Assembly (NCBI GenBank): GCA_038848185.1
Contig: JAWCNV010000004.1
Coordinates: 50,045-114,044, forward strand
Direction: 5' to 3'
DNA from: JAAOZP01 sp038848185
GTDB lineage: Archaea; Thermoproteota; EX4484-205; JAAOZP01
DNA: 64,000 nt
How positions within the stretch are numbered: the stretch's first letter is position 1; every line of letters starts with the position of its first letter. The notes under the pieces are model-generated. The model was given only the letters and a program-made list of their open reading frames with translations, searched no databases and was not told the origin of the DNA. Below, piece by piece: positions 41,867 through 51,684 of the stretch. A program made the translations under genes and the position numbers.

Positions 41867-44811
41867 CTACGTGGGACTACTTATCTCAGGGCTAGGAGGA
41901 GTGGGTGGTGGTGATGGAGGCGGCGCGTGTCTTTTCAAGTACAGCCATGTTATTAGTATGGCTGAGGATAAAGCCAGCACCACTAGAATTAGAAGCCATA
42001 AGGGTATTCCAACGCTGTAGGCAAGGTTCTCGGAGACGCTGGTGTTTCCACTGTTGTCGATCGCATAGACTCTGTATGAAACCATGGTGAGGGGGGGATG
42101 CCTCGGGATTACGGCGGAATACTTGCCGGGTCCTATTTGTTTGGCTGTCACGTTATTCACTACGCCTCCAGAGATATAGGAGACTAGGACTGTCCTGACT
42201 CCTGTACCCTTATCGACGACTATACACGTAACGTTAACTTCCTCCATGAACGTTGCTTCTGTTGGTAGACGTGTTATATTAGATATGGTTGGTGGGATAT
42301 CGTCTACTAATAAGAAACTGACTGCGGGCAATTGTCTGCCAATTCCGTTTGGAAGGAGTATTAAGGGGGTAATGCTCCAGTTGCCTATGGCTGAAGGGTC
42401 TGTTTGCGAGAAAGATAGTTCTCTGATGAATCTGCCACCCGCCTGGTCGAACATTACTATTCTGGTTGAGCCGTTTGGAGGTGTTAAAATAAATCGGGCT
42501 GAGTCTATTGGGGAAATGTCTGAAGAGTTTAGTTCAACGGTGACAGTAGGCGAGCTTAATGGGACAATATTCTTATCGGTGGACACGGATATTCTTAGGG
42601 TATTGAAAGAGGCTTCTGTTGCTCCTACTCTAAGTCTGTCCGACGACATGTATGTTGCGCTAACCAAGTATTGTCCTGCTTGGCTTAGACAGAGGTTTCC
42701 TGTGGTCACCCCGTTTTGATCAAGCTGGTTTAAAGACTGGTTGAATAAGACTCCTGCTGGTCCAATGGCCTTGATCGAGATTACTCCAGGGGGGAAACTC
42801 GGGTTGGCTGAGCCTGCTCTCGCCTCTATCCTTATGGTGTCGTTCAATAGGAAGACTGAGGAATAGGTATTCGCCAACCTGAACCTTACGTAGGCCGCCT
42901 GAGACTCCAAGTAGTTGTCTGCCTTCACATGGATTTCCGCTCTACCGGAATACGTGCTGGATGCCCCCATTACTATTCCACTTATCGTTATGTCATCGTT
43001 CACAATAGATACGGAAGGTGTTTCACCGCCTGCACCCGGGGTTATGAATGCTCTTTGAACAGCCCAGTCTCTTGGAACCGGCCCTATCTTAATGGTTACG
43101 GAAGAGTAGGGTGAGGCTGAGAAAGAGAGGAGTGGATTAGAGATGTTCCAGGATGCGTTGCTTCGGGGTGAGACGGAGTAGCTTGAGTAGAATTCTGGCC
43201 CTGGGGAGGAGACCTCGATATTGTAGTCGAACCTGACTGTGAAGTTCAGGAAGCCGTAGGAGGGTGAAGCCGGAGAATAGAAGAAGAGTGGGTAGGTGGC
43301 CTTTAAACCAAGCTCTAACTGTTCAACTCTGTCAGCCGGCAGAGCATAGAGGTTACTGTAGGCGTCTCCAACGTATGCTTCCCATGCTCCTCCACCTATC
43401 TCCCATTCTCCCCAAGGCTTCCCCGCATTATCCGTGAATATCGATAGGGATGCGAAGGGCCTGTAGAATGGTGGCGGATGGTTCTCATCATATGAGGTTC
43501 TACTCTGCTCCACCGACATTAAGTTGGAGGATATCTCAACAGTTCCTCCTGAGAAGCTTGTCGAGCCCGGAACCACTGTCCAAAACGCCAACTCGTCCAA
43601 TGGGTATGGTAAACGTATCTCAGGGGTCTCTCCAGTGCCAAAGGTTGCTGATTTAACCTTCATCACTATGCTGCTCCGGGGTATGTTGCGGCANNNNNNN
43701 NNNNNNNNNNNNNNNNNNNNNNNNNNNNNNNNNNNNNNNNNNNNNNNNNNNNNNNNNNNNNNNNNNNNNNNNNNNNNNNNNNNNNNNNNNNNCCCGGAAC
43801 CACTGTCCAAAACGCCAACTCGTCCAATGGGTATGGTAAACGTATCTCAGGGGTCTCTCCAGTGCCAAAGGTTGCTGATTTAACCTTCATCACTATGCTG
43901 CTCCGGGGTATGTTGCGGCCATGAAGACGTATCCGGTAGCTTTTCAGAGAGAGGGCCCTAGACCATGAGCTGAAGCTGGTCGAGTAGGTGCTGCTGGCTG
44001 GATGAGTAAGGACGCCTTCAAGCATTTTTCCAGCTATGTTCTCCATATTACCGGAGGTCGTGTTGAAGAATCTGGCGTTGCCCTGTGCGTTATCATCAGC
44101 ATCCTTAGAGCTACTCAACAGTTTCATGTCAGCACCGGAGCCTGTTTCCCAGACTACTTCAAGCCTGTAGACCTCGTCTGCATCTAAGACTCTTGGACTA
44201 ATCATCTTCATGGCGATCCACCAATCGTAGGGACCTGTTACAGTCACAGACTCTGTGGAGGTTCCGAAACTAATCATCCCATAGTTCCATATTTCTGCGT
44301 GAAGCCTTACGCTTCCAGAGTAAACTCTTACAATCAGCCAGACATGTTTAACTTCAAAATTATCATAGGAGGATGGGACAGTGAAATTCTGAAGAATCCA
44401 TGGGTAGGTGCTGTTAATCCTGAAGTAGTCGCCTTCGACAAAGGAAGTGTAGCGTATCTGGAAGATTTCATTCGAGAAAAGGGTGAAACCGTCTTTAATA
44501 GGGCTTTGATAATCTCTCGTCGTCCAGTAGAGGTTGCTCCATGTTGCGGGGCCGAATGTTCCGAAGGCAACTGAATCCTCAGGAATAGGGTACTCTATTT
44601 TATCTGAAGCATACTGATAACTGGGAAGTATAACCTTTTTCTTAATGAAGGTGGCTATGGAGCTCTGTGTGATTATTCTAGACTGTAAAACTGGACCGGT
44701 GCCTTCAAAAGCTTCTGGGGATGCTTGAGAAGCAATTCCGTATGGTAGAGAAGATACTTGCATAATCGACACGAGAATAAAGAGCATTATTAATATGCTT
44801 CTCTTTGACAT
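41867..44811 (-). CDS. Large secreted surface protein with C-terminal anchor, split by an assembly artefact
   Basis: After removing 99 N and one copy of a 128 bp duplicate the frame is continuous, 905 residues. Signal peptide at residues 1-28 (ILIMLFILVSIMQVSS), then a long extracytoplasmic part rich in S, T, Y and N-X-S/T sequons with repeated beta-sandwich, PKD/Ig-like segments near the C-terminus (VDDIPPTISNI, then YRVYAIDNSGNTS), one membrane helix (IPLWLLILVVLALSSAILITWLYL) and a short proline-rich cytoplasmic tail (PPPSPPPTPPSP). Probably a glycosylated cell-envelope protein; binding partner unknown. Confidence 0.8.
43566..43693 (-). repeat. 128 bp artefactual duplicate, copy 1 (other copy 43793-43920)
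   Basis: Matches 43793-43920 at every base except the last, on both sides of a run of N within the surface-protein gene. An unmerged contig overlap, not a biological repeat. Confidence 0.93.
43694..43792. other. Assembly gap (99 N) inside surface-protein gene
   Basis: Flanked by 128 bp duplicates; real gap length is negative. Confidence 0.93.
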
Positions 44812-44885
44812 TTTTATTTGAAATGTCTTGAAAAGTATAAAAACATTATTTCGTATAAATAAAACTACACGGAGGGATATTCTTT

Positions 44886-46550
44886 TTACTGATAACCTTT
44901 ACGCAGCAACTCTTCTGCTTTTTTAACGTTTCTTCTATAAAACACGAAGGTTATAATGCCTGCTATGACCACGCTTACAAAGACCGCACTATAAAGATCT
45001 ATTTTCAGCGGGAGTATTGAAGCAGGCAGTATTCTGGTAAAACCATATAGAATAAGCGGAGAAAGTATCATTGAGCCAAGTATTAAACATAGGAAACCAT
45101 TAATAAGAGATACTAATGGCCTAATCATTCTAGGTCTAGGAGTTTCAGAGAAATCGGCTCCCTTTATTCCTCCTCCTAGCGAGACAGCGCTTAAAGCAAA
45201 AACCAGTGAAACAGATTCTGCAAATAGTGCAAAAATAAAACGTGGCGACGGATTGAGTATTAGAATTCCAATAAAATTACAAATCGCCGCCACTATACAT
45301 GAAAAGATGCTTACGAAGGCATACTTGCCCTTAACTAGGCTACGTGCGTTAATTGGCGAGGAGTAGAGAATCCATACAGACAAGCCTTCCTCCCCAACAA
45401 TTATACCCCCCAACATCGTACTCATAATAACGCCTGTAGAAAGGAATATGAGGAATTGGCTTCCATATATGATGAATGAAAGATCTGGTGGCAGAGGTTC
45501 ACTCGATGCTCGCATTTGTAACCAAGATATAATAGACGGAACCATGATAATTGTAGGTAATATTAAAAAACCCATGAGTTCTCTTCGTCTCGTGAAAGCT
45601 TTAAAATCCTTCCTTATCAAAGCAGCTTCTAAAGATGAGAAACCGATCCTTCTCAAGAAGCCTGTTTTAGGATAGTAAACTTTAGAAACAGTTATCGATG
45701 GTGCTTCATATAATCCGAACCTAGTATTCAATTTAACCGCCGTAAGAAAGAGAAGTAGAGTAAACATAAGTGAAGCTGCTAAAAAAATACTTGACTGCAA
45801 CAATAATCCGTTTGTGAAATAAGCCAAGGCTATACCTAACCATAAATACGGAATGAACCAGAGAATACTCTGGGCGCCTATTATCATTTCGAGAAGAACA
45901 AGATAGTTAGTACTAGACCAGAGATTAAACCAAATCATGTAGAAAACAATCAGGGATATTAAAAAACCGAAGAACCTTACCCAAATAGCAATCTTTCCAG
46001 AAGACTTGTAGATGACACTTGTAAATCTTAACTGCAATACTTTAAAAATCTCCGTTGTTACACTGGCCGAGAAAGCGCTGACAAACAGTGTTAAGACAGT
46101 TAGAAACGCTAACTGAAGAATCTCTAGAAATATGGAGAATACCAGTATGGCTGAACTCAACAGAATCATGAATAGCAAGGGAAAACCAAAAAGTTTAGCT
46201 AAGACAGAGGATAAAGTATGCTCCTCCCAAGTAATAGGCAGCCAATATGGAGGCAGGGTTGAAAATTTAACTCCCATGCGTTGAATCTGACCCATCATCG
46301 TCGCTGCCAAGCCGTAAATAAGGATTAAAGCTGGGAGAGATATTAGAAAATAAATGACATTCTGATAAAAAAGGGTTTTGATCTCGCTTTCAGGTAACCA
46401 ATTGTAGAAGCCTCCCGCAACTAGTCCTACAGCCAACCCTATGACGCATGCTGCAATGTACGACAGGTAGCGGGAAAACCTTCTCCTCCTGTATCTTCTA
46501 AAATTCTGATCTCCAAGAAGCAGTGTTATAGCATACTCAACAGAAGTCAT
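44886..46550 (-). CDS. ABC-2-type membrane permease
   Basis: 554 residues with about 12 hydrophobic segments arranged as two halves, a basic cytoplasmic loop after residue 290 (SLEAALIRKDFKAFTRRRELMGF) and a GGIIVGEEGLSVWILYSSPI segment typical of ABC-2 exporters. No ATPase gene is adjacent on this strand; the nearest candidate is at 54228. Same strand as the surface-protein gene, 74 bp upstream of it, so the pair may form a unit. Confidence 0.7.
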   Translation of the reverse strand: MTSVEYAITLLLGDQNFRRYRRRRFSRYLSYIAACVIGLAVGLVAGGFYNWLPESEIKTLFYQNVIYFLISLPALILIYGLAATMMGQIQRMGVKFSTLPPYWLPITWEEHTLSSVLAKLFGFPLLFMILLSSAILVFSIFLEILQLAFLTVLTLFVSAFSASVTTEIFKVLQLRFTSVIYKSSGKIAIWVRFFGFLISLIVFYMIWFNLWSSTNYLVLLEMIIGAQSILWFIPYLWLGIALAYFTNGLLLQSSIFLAASLMFTLLLFLTAVKLNTRFGLYEAPSITVSKVYYPKTGFLRRIGFSSLEAALIRKDFKAFTRRRELMGFLILPTIIMVPSIISWLQMRASSEPLPPDLSFIIYGSQFLIFLSTGVIMSTMLGGIIVGEEGLSVWILYSSPINARSLVKGKYAFVSIFSCIVAAICNFIGILILNPSPRFIFALFAESVSLVFALSAVSLGGGIKGADFSETPRPRMIRPLVSLINGFLCLILGSMILSPLILYGFTRILPASILPLKIDLYSAVFVSVVIAGIITFVFYRRNVKKAEELLRKGYQ

Positions 46551-47015
46551 GGGTTAATTTTCATATACTTAAAATTTATTTAAACCTTTTCTTGGCTTAT
46601 TTCTGCTAAATGTAAAATCGTATATTTATGCTATAACAAATTTAATGTATCAAGAAAATCTTGAAAAACATAGCTAGAATATTTCTGGAATCATAGGGGT
46701 GCTCTCTTCGGTCATTTTCATAATGCGGTTGCAAACACATTTTAAAGGTATTCCTACTCGTGTCTCGCAAATTCCTTTTTTCTATGGAATACTTTCGGTA
46801 TAGGACACTTTATTTTACCCTCATTAAGTTTTTTATCTTGTGTTATTACGTCTTCTTGAATATCTATGCAACAATAATTTTCACGGCGAAAAGTTATAAG
46901 GCTTCTAATAGCAATGGTATGTCTTGGAATGAACAATACTTATATTTTTCGTTTCCTGCTCAAAAGCTGGATTGGCGGATGGCTTTACTGTTAAGACGAG
47001 GGAGAAGGGTTTTCA
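46551..47015. other. Intergenic region without a supported gene
   Basis: 465 bp, AT-rich, between the divergent permease and Pelota genes. A GTG-initiated frame of 87 codons (46760-47023, plus strand) has hydrophobic text but low-complexity aromatic composition and runs into the Pelota start; I do not support it as a gene. Promoters for both neighbours probably lie here. Confidence 0.5.
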
Positions 47016-48062
47016 ATGATTAAAGTGGATTATGATAAGGGTATCTTGGAGATAAGGCCGTTCTCCGGGGAGGAGTTGTGGAAGGCGTATCACCTTATTG
47101 AAGAGGGCGATTTGGCTTCAGCGGAAACAGTGAGAATCATAAAGATTGAAGAGGGTGAGAAAAACAGGCGTAAAGCTTTTCTCAAGATAAGGGTTGAGAA
47201 GGTTGAGTTCGATGTTTCCTCAGAGACTATTCAGCTTAACGGGAGGGTTCTGGAGTGTCCTGAGGACATGGAAGGGGTTCTAGGCCACTACCACACTCTT
47301 TCAATAGGTGTGGGGGGAAGTGTTACACTGGAGAAACAGCAACTTTCTCCTCTCCACAGGAAGATTTTAAACCAGAGCATAAACGTTCAGAAATATATTG
47401 TTGTGGCTGTTGAGTTTGGGACTGCAACGATCACGCTTGTGAAGGATTACGGGATTGTTGAAAGCCTCGAGGTTGAACAGGATATTCCTGGTAAAAACTT
47501 TCCTGAGGAGCGTGAGGCCTTAGCCGCAAGGTTTTTCCACGAGGCTGCGAAGACTCTGAGAAGCCTCTGGGTCAACGGTAAGCCGAAGATAATTCTGATA
47601 GGTCCCAGTGTCATACGTGATGCTTTCGCCAGCTTCCTGAGGGATAAATACGGTGAGCTGCATGCTTCCATAACTGGCAGCTTCCACTCTTCAGGGGGGA
47701 CGATATCAGCAGTCAACGAGTTTCTGAGGAGTAACGAGATGAGGATTGTGGCTAGGGAGCTGAAGGCTGTTAGCGAGATAAATGTGATAGAGGAGTTTCT
47801 TAAGAGTCTTGTTGAGGAGAAGGCTGTCTACGGTTTAGAGGAGACTTGGAATGCTGTGGAGAAAGGGGCGGTCAGCCATCTGATAATACATGTTAAGCTG
47901 GCGTCTAAGTCAACCTCGGTCAGAGAGAGGATAATGGAGATGATGAGGCTTGTCGAGCAGTATGGTGGGGAAACCACTATAGTAAGTGGTCGCCATGAGT
48001 CTGCGGAAAAATTTAGAAGACTGGGCGGCATAGGGGGTATTCTGAGATACAGGTTTTACTGA
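47016..48062 (+). CDS. pelA: Pelota/Dom34 ribosome rescue factor
   Basis: 348 residues. aRF1 paralogue that frees stalled ribosomes with aEF1-alpha and ABCE1. N-terminal Sm-like domain (ETVRIIKIEEGEKNRRKAFL), middle domain (YIVVAVEFGTATITLV, then FHSSGGTISAVNEFL) and C-terminal domain (RHESAEKFRRLGGIGGILRY). It has no GGQ motif, as expected for the family. Convergent with the DUF59 gene, 7 bp overlap. Confidence 0.94.
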   Translation: MIKVDYDKGILEIRPFSGEELWKAYHLIEEGDLASAETVRIIKIEEGEKNRRKAFLKIRVEKVEFDVSSETIQLNGRVLECPEDMEGVLGHYHTLSIGVGGSVTLEKQQLSPLHRKILNQSINVQKYIVVAVEFGTATITLVKDYGIVESLEVEQDIPGKNFPEEREALAARFFHEAAKTLRSLWVNGKPKIILIGPSVIRDAFASFLRDKYGELHASITGSFHSSGGTISAVNEFLRSNEMRIVARELKAVSEINVIEEFLKSLVEEKAVYGLEETWNAVEKGAVSHLIIHVKLASKSTSVRERIMEMMRLVEQYGGETTIVSGRHESAEKFRRLGGIGGILRYRFY

Positions 48063-48352
48063 TCCTTGTTAACCCTCTCGTTAATAGCTTCTTCGTTAAG
48101 ATGCTTCTTGATGTAGACCAGAATCCTCTCGCCTTTAACAGCCTCTTTCACAGCATCCCTGACCATTAGGGCTAAGACCTCTGCTAGGGGGCAGAAGGGT
48201 GTTGTTGCTATGAACTCGACAACTATGCTACCGTTCTCTCTCCTAACGTCTTTAATCAGGTTGAGTTCTCCAAGGGTTAGACCTATCTCTGGGTCCACAA
48301 CGTTAGAAGCAGCGTCCCTAGCTTTTGAAAGCACATCATATTCCATGCTCAT
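48056..48352 (-). CDS. DUF59/MIP18-family protein (Fe-S maturation-like)
   Basis: 98 residues from the ATG at 48352 (the frame is open further but overlaps the upstream acyltransferase). MIP18-like fold: DPEIGLTLGELNLIKDV, then a TTPFCPLAEVLALMV motif with the conserved cysteine. Relatives (SufT, PaaD, eukaryotic MIP18) act in Fe-S cluster delivery. Could work with the SufC/SufB pair at 25197; that link is inference. Confidence 0.88.
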   Translation of the reverse strand: MSMEYDVLSKARDAASNVVDPEIGLTLGELNLIKDVRRENGSIVVEFIATTPFCPLAEVLALMVRDAVKEAVKGERILVYIKKHLNEEAINERVNKDQ

Positions 48353-49049
48353 ATTCTTTCCTCCTTCTCTCATATTCTTCTCTAGTCGCATATATTCTTG
48401 CCGGTACGCCTCTAACCACCGTGTTTGGGGGAACGTCTTTCGTAACCACTGAGCCTGCTGCCACCACTGAATTATCACCTACATGTATTCCAGAGATCAG
48501 AGTCGTATTAGCCCCTATTACACACCCGTTACCTATTACAACAGGCGTCAGCCTGCTGGAAACCGGGTAACGATCGTTCGTTACACATGCATACGGCCCT
48601 ATGAAAACGTTTTCACCTACTAGCGTGCCGTGTGGAAGATACACGCCTGACTGGATCTTAACGTTGCTGCCTATTGAAACACTCCCGTCAAGCATGGAGC
48701 CTGATCCTATTAGACAGTTATCTCCAATCCTGCTTCCCTCTCTTATAAGAACATTGTGGCCGGTTGCAAGACTCTTCCCGATCACAACCTCCTCGTAAAC
48801 CGTGCATCCCGGTCTTATTAGGCACATCGGGCCTATTCTCGCACCGCTTGACAAGGAGTCTAGAACATGGATATCCTCCGGCGGCTTGCCTCTGCCTGAA
48901 AAACTCTTCTTAGAGGGGTATCCTACTATAGTGTTGAACCCGATGTAGGTCTGTTCACCTATCTCGCTTCTTCCAAGAACCAAATTGTTCCCTTCAAGCC
49001 TTACTGTTGCGTGTATAACTGCTTTTTCCGAAATGTAGTTTTGAAGCAT
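48336..49049 (-). CDS. Left-handed beta-helix acyl/acetyltransferase
   Basis: 237 residues made of hexapeptide repeats ([LIV]-G-x4, for example IGDNCLIGSGSMLDGSVSIG, then GENVFIGPYACV and VIGANTTLISGIHVGD) with the family's closing VVAAGSVVTKDVPPNTVVRGVPAR. Resembles WbpD/DapH-type sugar or amino-acid N-acetyltransferases. With the nucleotide-sugar genes at 56119-60075 a role in acetylated aminosugar synthesis is plausible but unproven. Overlaps the DUF59 start by about 17 bp. Confidence 0.85.
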   Translation of the reverse strand: MLQNYISEKAVIHATVRLEGNNLVLGRSEIGEQTYIGFNTIVGYPSKKSFSGRGKPPEDIHVLDSLSSGARIGPMCLIRPGCTVYEEVVIGKSLATGHNVLIREGSRIGDNCLIGSGSMLDGSVSIGSNVKIQSGVYLPHGTLVGENVFIGPYACVTNDRYPVSSRLTPVVIGNGCVIGANTTLISGIHVGDNSVVAAGSVVTKDVPPNTVVRGVPARIYATREEYERRRKEYEHGI

Positions 49050-49113
49050 TACTCAAGCTTCTCTTAAGCGTTAAATAAAGGTTTTTAACCCCCGGTTTTA
49101 AATACGGCTAGCA

Positions 49114-50868
49114 ATGCAGCCGTATGAAAAAAGCAGGCGTATGCTTATCCTACTGCTGGCTCTAACGGTAGTTTCTAACAGTTTTCTTGTTGTAAAGACG
49201 TTGGGCCAGGTTTACATTCAGTCAGACCTCTATGTCTATGTAAAGGTTAACATGGATGAGAATGCAATCGCCATTTACAATGTTAATGTGACGATGGGTC
49301 CTAAGTCGGTTAACGCGTTAAGCGAAGCAGATTGGACTTTTAGAATACAGTTTCCTAAATGGGCATCTTCCAATCTGATAACCGCGACAGACATGCCTAT
49401 GTTATTTCTGGACAATGGAGAGAAAATACCGTTATGCTTAGAGCATGAGGCTGATTACGACTACCTTTCCGCAAGGGTTCCTTCGGTTGAGGGCAATAAG
49501 TTGAACGCAACCATTAGAATCGGCCTAGTTCAACGCTGGGATATAGTTGAGGGTTCTGTAGGGTTTAACCTGCCTATTTTAACAGGGTTCAACATCGTTC
49601 CGGAATCCGTTAATTTCACGCTTCTGACCAGTGGCAGGCTGGAGAGCTATAGTCAGTACCTGCGTTATTTCAACCCTATTTTCTCAAATGAGACAGCCAT
49701 AGGATTATGGAGCACGTACTTTAGACCCACGACAGTTAGCAACGTAACTGGCAGAGTAGTTTTTGAATCGTTCAAAAAATGTGTTATAGAAACCCTTTTC
49801 AGAGAAATAACGGTTACGGAGCAGCTTCAGGTTTCAGTAAGAGACCAGTTGAAAGTAAGGTACGTTGGTAGTTCCTCTACAAGCGAAATCCTGAAGATAA
49901 TTATCCCAACAAACATGAGTCAAGCGGTAAAGGCGAGAGACGCACTGGGTTCTCTTAGAACTTCTAGCAGTGCCTCATCTGAGCCTAATATGAGCACTAT
50001 AACAGTGTCTTCCAGATACGCCCTGAACCCTGGGCAAGAATATGAGGCTACAGTCGAATATAGTGTTCCTCTTAAAACAGTGCTTACGGGCATAAGTGAA
50101 GGCTTAACTACTATTCGATTAAAGGATCTGCATACCTATACTGACATCGTTAACAACTATTCTTTAAATGTAAAGGTAGGGGGAAAGCAAGACTGGAGGA
50201 TAACCGTGGATTCTACAACTATAAGCGTTGAAAAAGGCGGAGCATTTTCTAAAAACATGAGTAACGTGATGCCGGACATGTTGACTCAGCCCCTGGAAAT
50301 CAGTTTCCGTCCCGCGCAGCTTGAGGCTGGGAGAAGCATCTCGATGATACTCGGCTTGCTAACAATATTCATACTAGTGGTGGTTGACCTGTTCAGGGAG
50401 AAAGCTGTAAAGCCTGTTGAAGAGCTGAAGGAGGAGAAGGAAACCGAGACGCTTATAGATAAGCTGGTGGAAGCCCTACACGAGAAAATCGACTACGAGT
50501 CTCGCTTGGAAGAGGTTAAGGTTAAAAACGCGCTGGGGAAAATTTCCTCAAAAGAGTATAAAGCAAGTGTTGAAGAATATGGGCGGAGGATCTCAGGGGC
50601 TGAGAAAAGAGTCTTGAAAAACATCGAGCAAATCTCCCTGAAAAACCCGAAAGCCGGTGAGGAGGTTAAGAGATCATACACGGTTTTCGAAGAAATAGAT
50701 GTCGATCTGAAGAGGATGGTTGACAACACTATAGACAGGTTTAGAGGCGGCCGGATCACGAGAAGCGTCTTTGAAAACCTAGCTGGAAAATATTTGAAGG
50801 ATAATAGGAAGAGGCGTGAGGCCGCTGTGGGCGATGTTTACAGGTCTCTGGAGAGATTAAGATCATAG
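49114..50868 (+). CDS. Membrane-anchored exoprotein with long cytoplasmic coiled tail
   Basis: 584 residues. Signal peptide/anchor at residues 9-30, beta-rich outer domain with many sequons to about residue 405, one membrane helix (ISMILGLLTIFILVVVDLF, about 410-429), then about 155 charged, helical residues inside the cell (VKPVEELKEEKETETLIDKL onward), probably coiled coil. The outer part has a segment REITVTEQLQVSVRDQLKV that recalls ribophorin I of the eukaryotic oligosaccharyltransferase, but this is a weak resemblance. Function unknown. Confidence 0.65.
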   Translation: MQPYEKSRRMLILLLALTVVSNSFLVVKTLGQVYIQSDLYVYVKVNMDENAIAIYNVNVTMGPKSVNALSEADWTFRIQFPKWASSNLITATDMPMLFLDNGEKIPLCLEHEADYDYLSARVPSVEGNKLNATIRIGLVQRWDIVEGSVGFNLPILTGFNIVPESVNFTLLTSGRLESYSQYLRYFNPIFSNETAIGLWSTYFRPTTVSNVTGRVVFESFKKCVIETLFREITVTEQLQVSVRDQLKVRYVGSSSTSEILKIIIPTNMSQAVKARDALGSLRTSSSASSEPNMSTITVSSRYALNPGQEYEATVEYSVPLKTVLTGISEGLTTIRLKDLHTYTDIVNNYSLNVKVGGKQDWRITVDSTTISVEKGGAFSKNMSNVMPDMLTQPLEISFRPAQLEAGRSISMILGLLTIFILVVVDLFREKAVKPVEELKEEKETETLIDKLVEALHEKIDYESRLEEVKVKNALGKISSKEYKASVEEYGRRISGAEKRVLKNIEQISLKNPKAGEEVKRSYTVFEEIDVDLKRMVDNTIDRFRGGRITRSVFENLAGKYLKDNRKRREAAVGDVYRSLERLRS

Positions 50869-51228
50869 GCTTTTTTAATCTACTTTTTCTTAATAGCGCA
50901 TATAACCTGTTCTAGAGAAGCGTTCCATCGATATCAAGATTTTACCTCTCATTAGATATTGCGGTTGCTTCCAATCTTCTAAGAACCATGTTAAGCAGCC
51001 CCTTTTCCCATCCTTTTTGGACAGCAGAAGTGAAAGAGGCCACTACTATTGTTGAAAATACCTGCCATTTATACAATTATAAAATAGATGCTTCTAATTC
51101 AAGACTATTTAAACATATCTTTCAGAATCATTTCAGAATTGTTTCTGAAACGTTCAAACCTTTAGAACATCAAAACCTATATATATATAGCACAATTATA
51201 TGCAGATAGATTTGGGGTGAGATAAGGT
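50869..51228 (+). promoter_or_regulatory. Promoter region of the secreted-peptide/ABC operon
   Basis: 360 bp, AT-rich, no gene. A long TATA run TATATATATATAG at 51178-51190, about 26 bases before a likely start near 51210, and a GGGGTGAG ribosome site 7 bases before the GTG. Upstream lies an inverted repeat TTTCAGA (51131-51137)/TCTGAAA (51144-51150) with a further TTCAGAAT copy at 51121, a possible operator. Confidence 0.55.
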
Positions 51229-51648
51229 GTGAGAAGAGATAGGTTATGCTTACTAATCATACTCTGCTTCCTTAGCACTATATCTATCATAGGAGTACTG
51301 GCAGCGGGAGAAAAAATATGGGTTTATAGCTATAAGCGTTATCCTACCACAGGTTCCCTGTATGGAACAGCATTTGTCGAAGCATATGCAGGAGCTTACA
51401 AAGTGAACACGACAATTGTAGGAGGAATATATGGATGGAGGTTTCTGACTGGAGGTTCATTTGGCGGAGGGCACAATCCTCCTTCCTATCCTTACTATGC
51501 TTGGGGGTCTAAGTTCGAAAAATATACACCATATGGCGCCACTTGGTGGTACGCGAGGTACACTCTTAATATTGCAGATGCCACACAAGGATTCCAAATA
51601 ATCGGCCAAATGATAGCACAAGCCAACATATATACTTGGATGGGTTAA
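51229..51648 (+). CDS. Small secreted glycine/aromatic-rich protein
   Basis: 139 residues from a GTG with a strong ribosome site. Signal peptide at residues 1-26 (LLIILCFLSTISIIG, LAAG); mature part about 113 residues, without cysteine, very rich in G, Y and W (GGSFGGGHNPPSYPYYAWG, then YGATWWYARYTLN), likely beta-structured. No known family. As first gene of an operon with a membrane exoprotein and an ABC exporter it resembles lactococcin-972-type bacteriocin precursors in size, leader and aromatic content; the similarity is in layout, not proven sequence homology. Confidence 0.65.
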   Translation: MRRDRLCLLIILCFLSTISIIGVLAAGEKIWVYSYKRYPTTGSLYGTAFVEAYAGAYKVNTTIVGGIYGWRFLTGGSFGGGHNPPSYPYYAWGSKFEKYTPYGATWWYARYTLNIADATQGFQIIGQMIAQANIYTWMG

Positions 51649-51684
51649 AAGGTAAACGTATGATCCGAGGCTGAGACTACTGTA

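Noticed and set aside
46760..47023. 87-codon frame before Pelota
   Set aside because: GTG start, low-complexity aromatic text, no ribosome site, and it overlaps the Pelota start.
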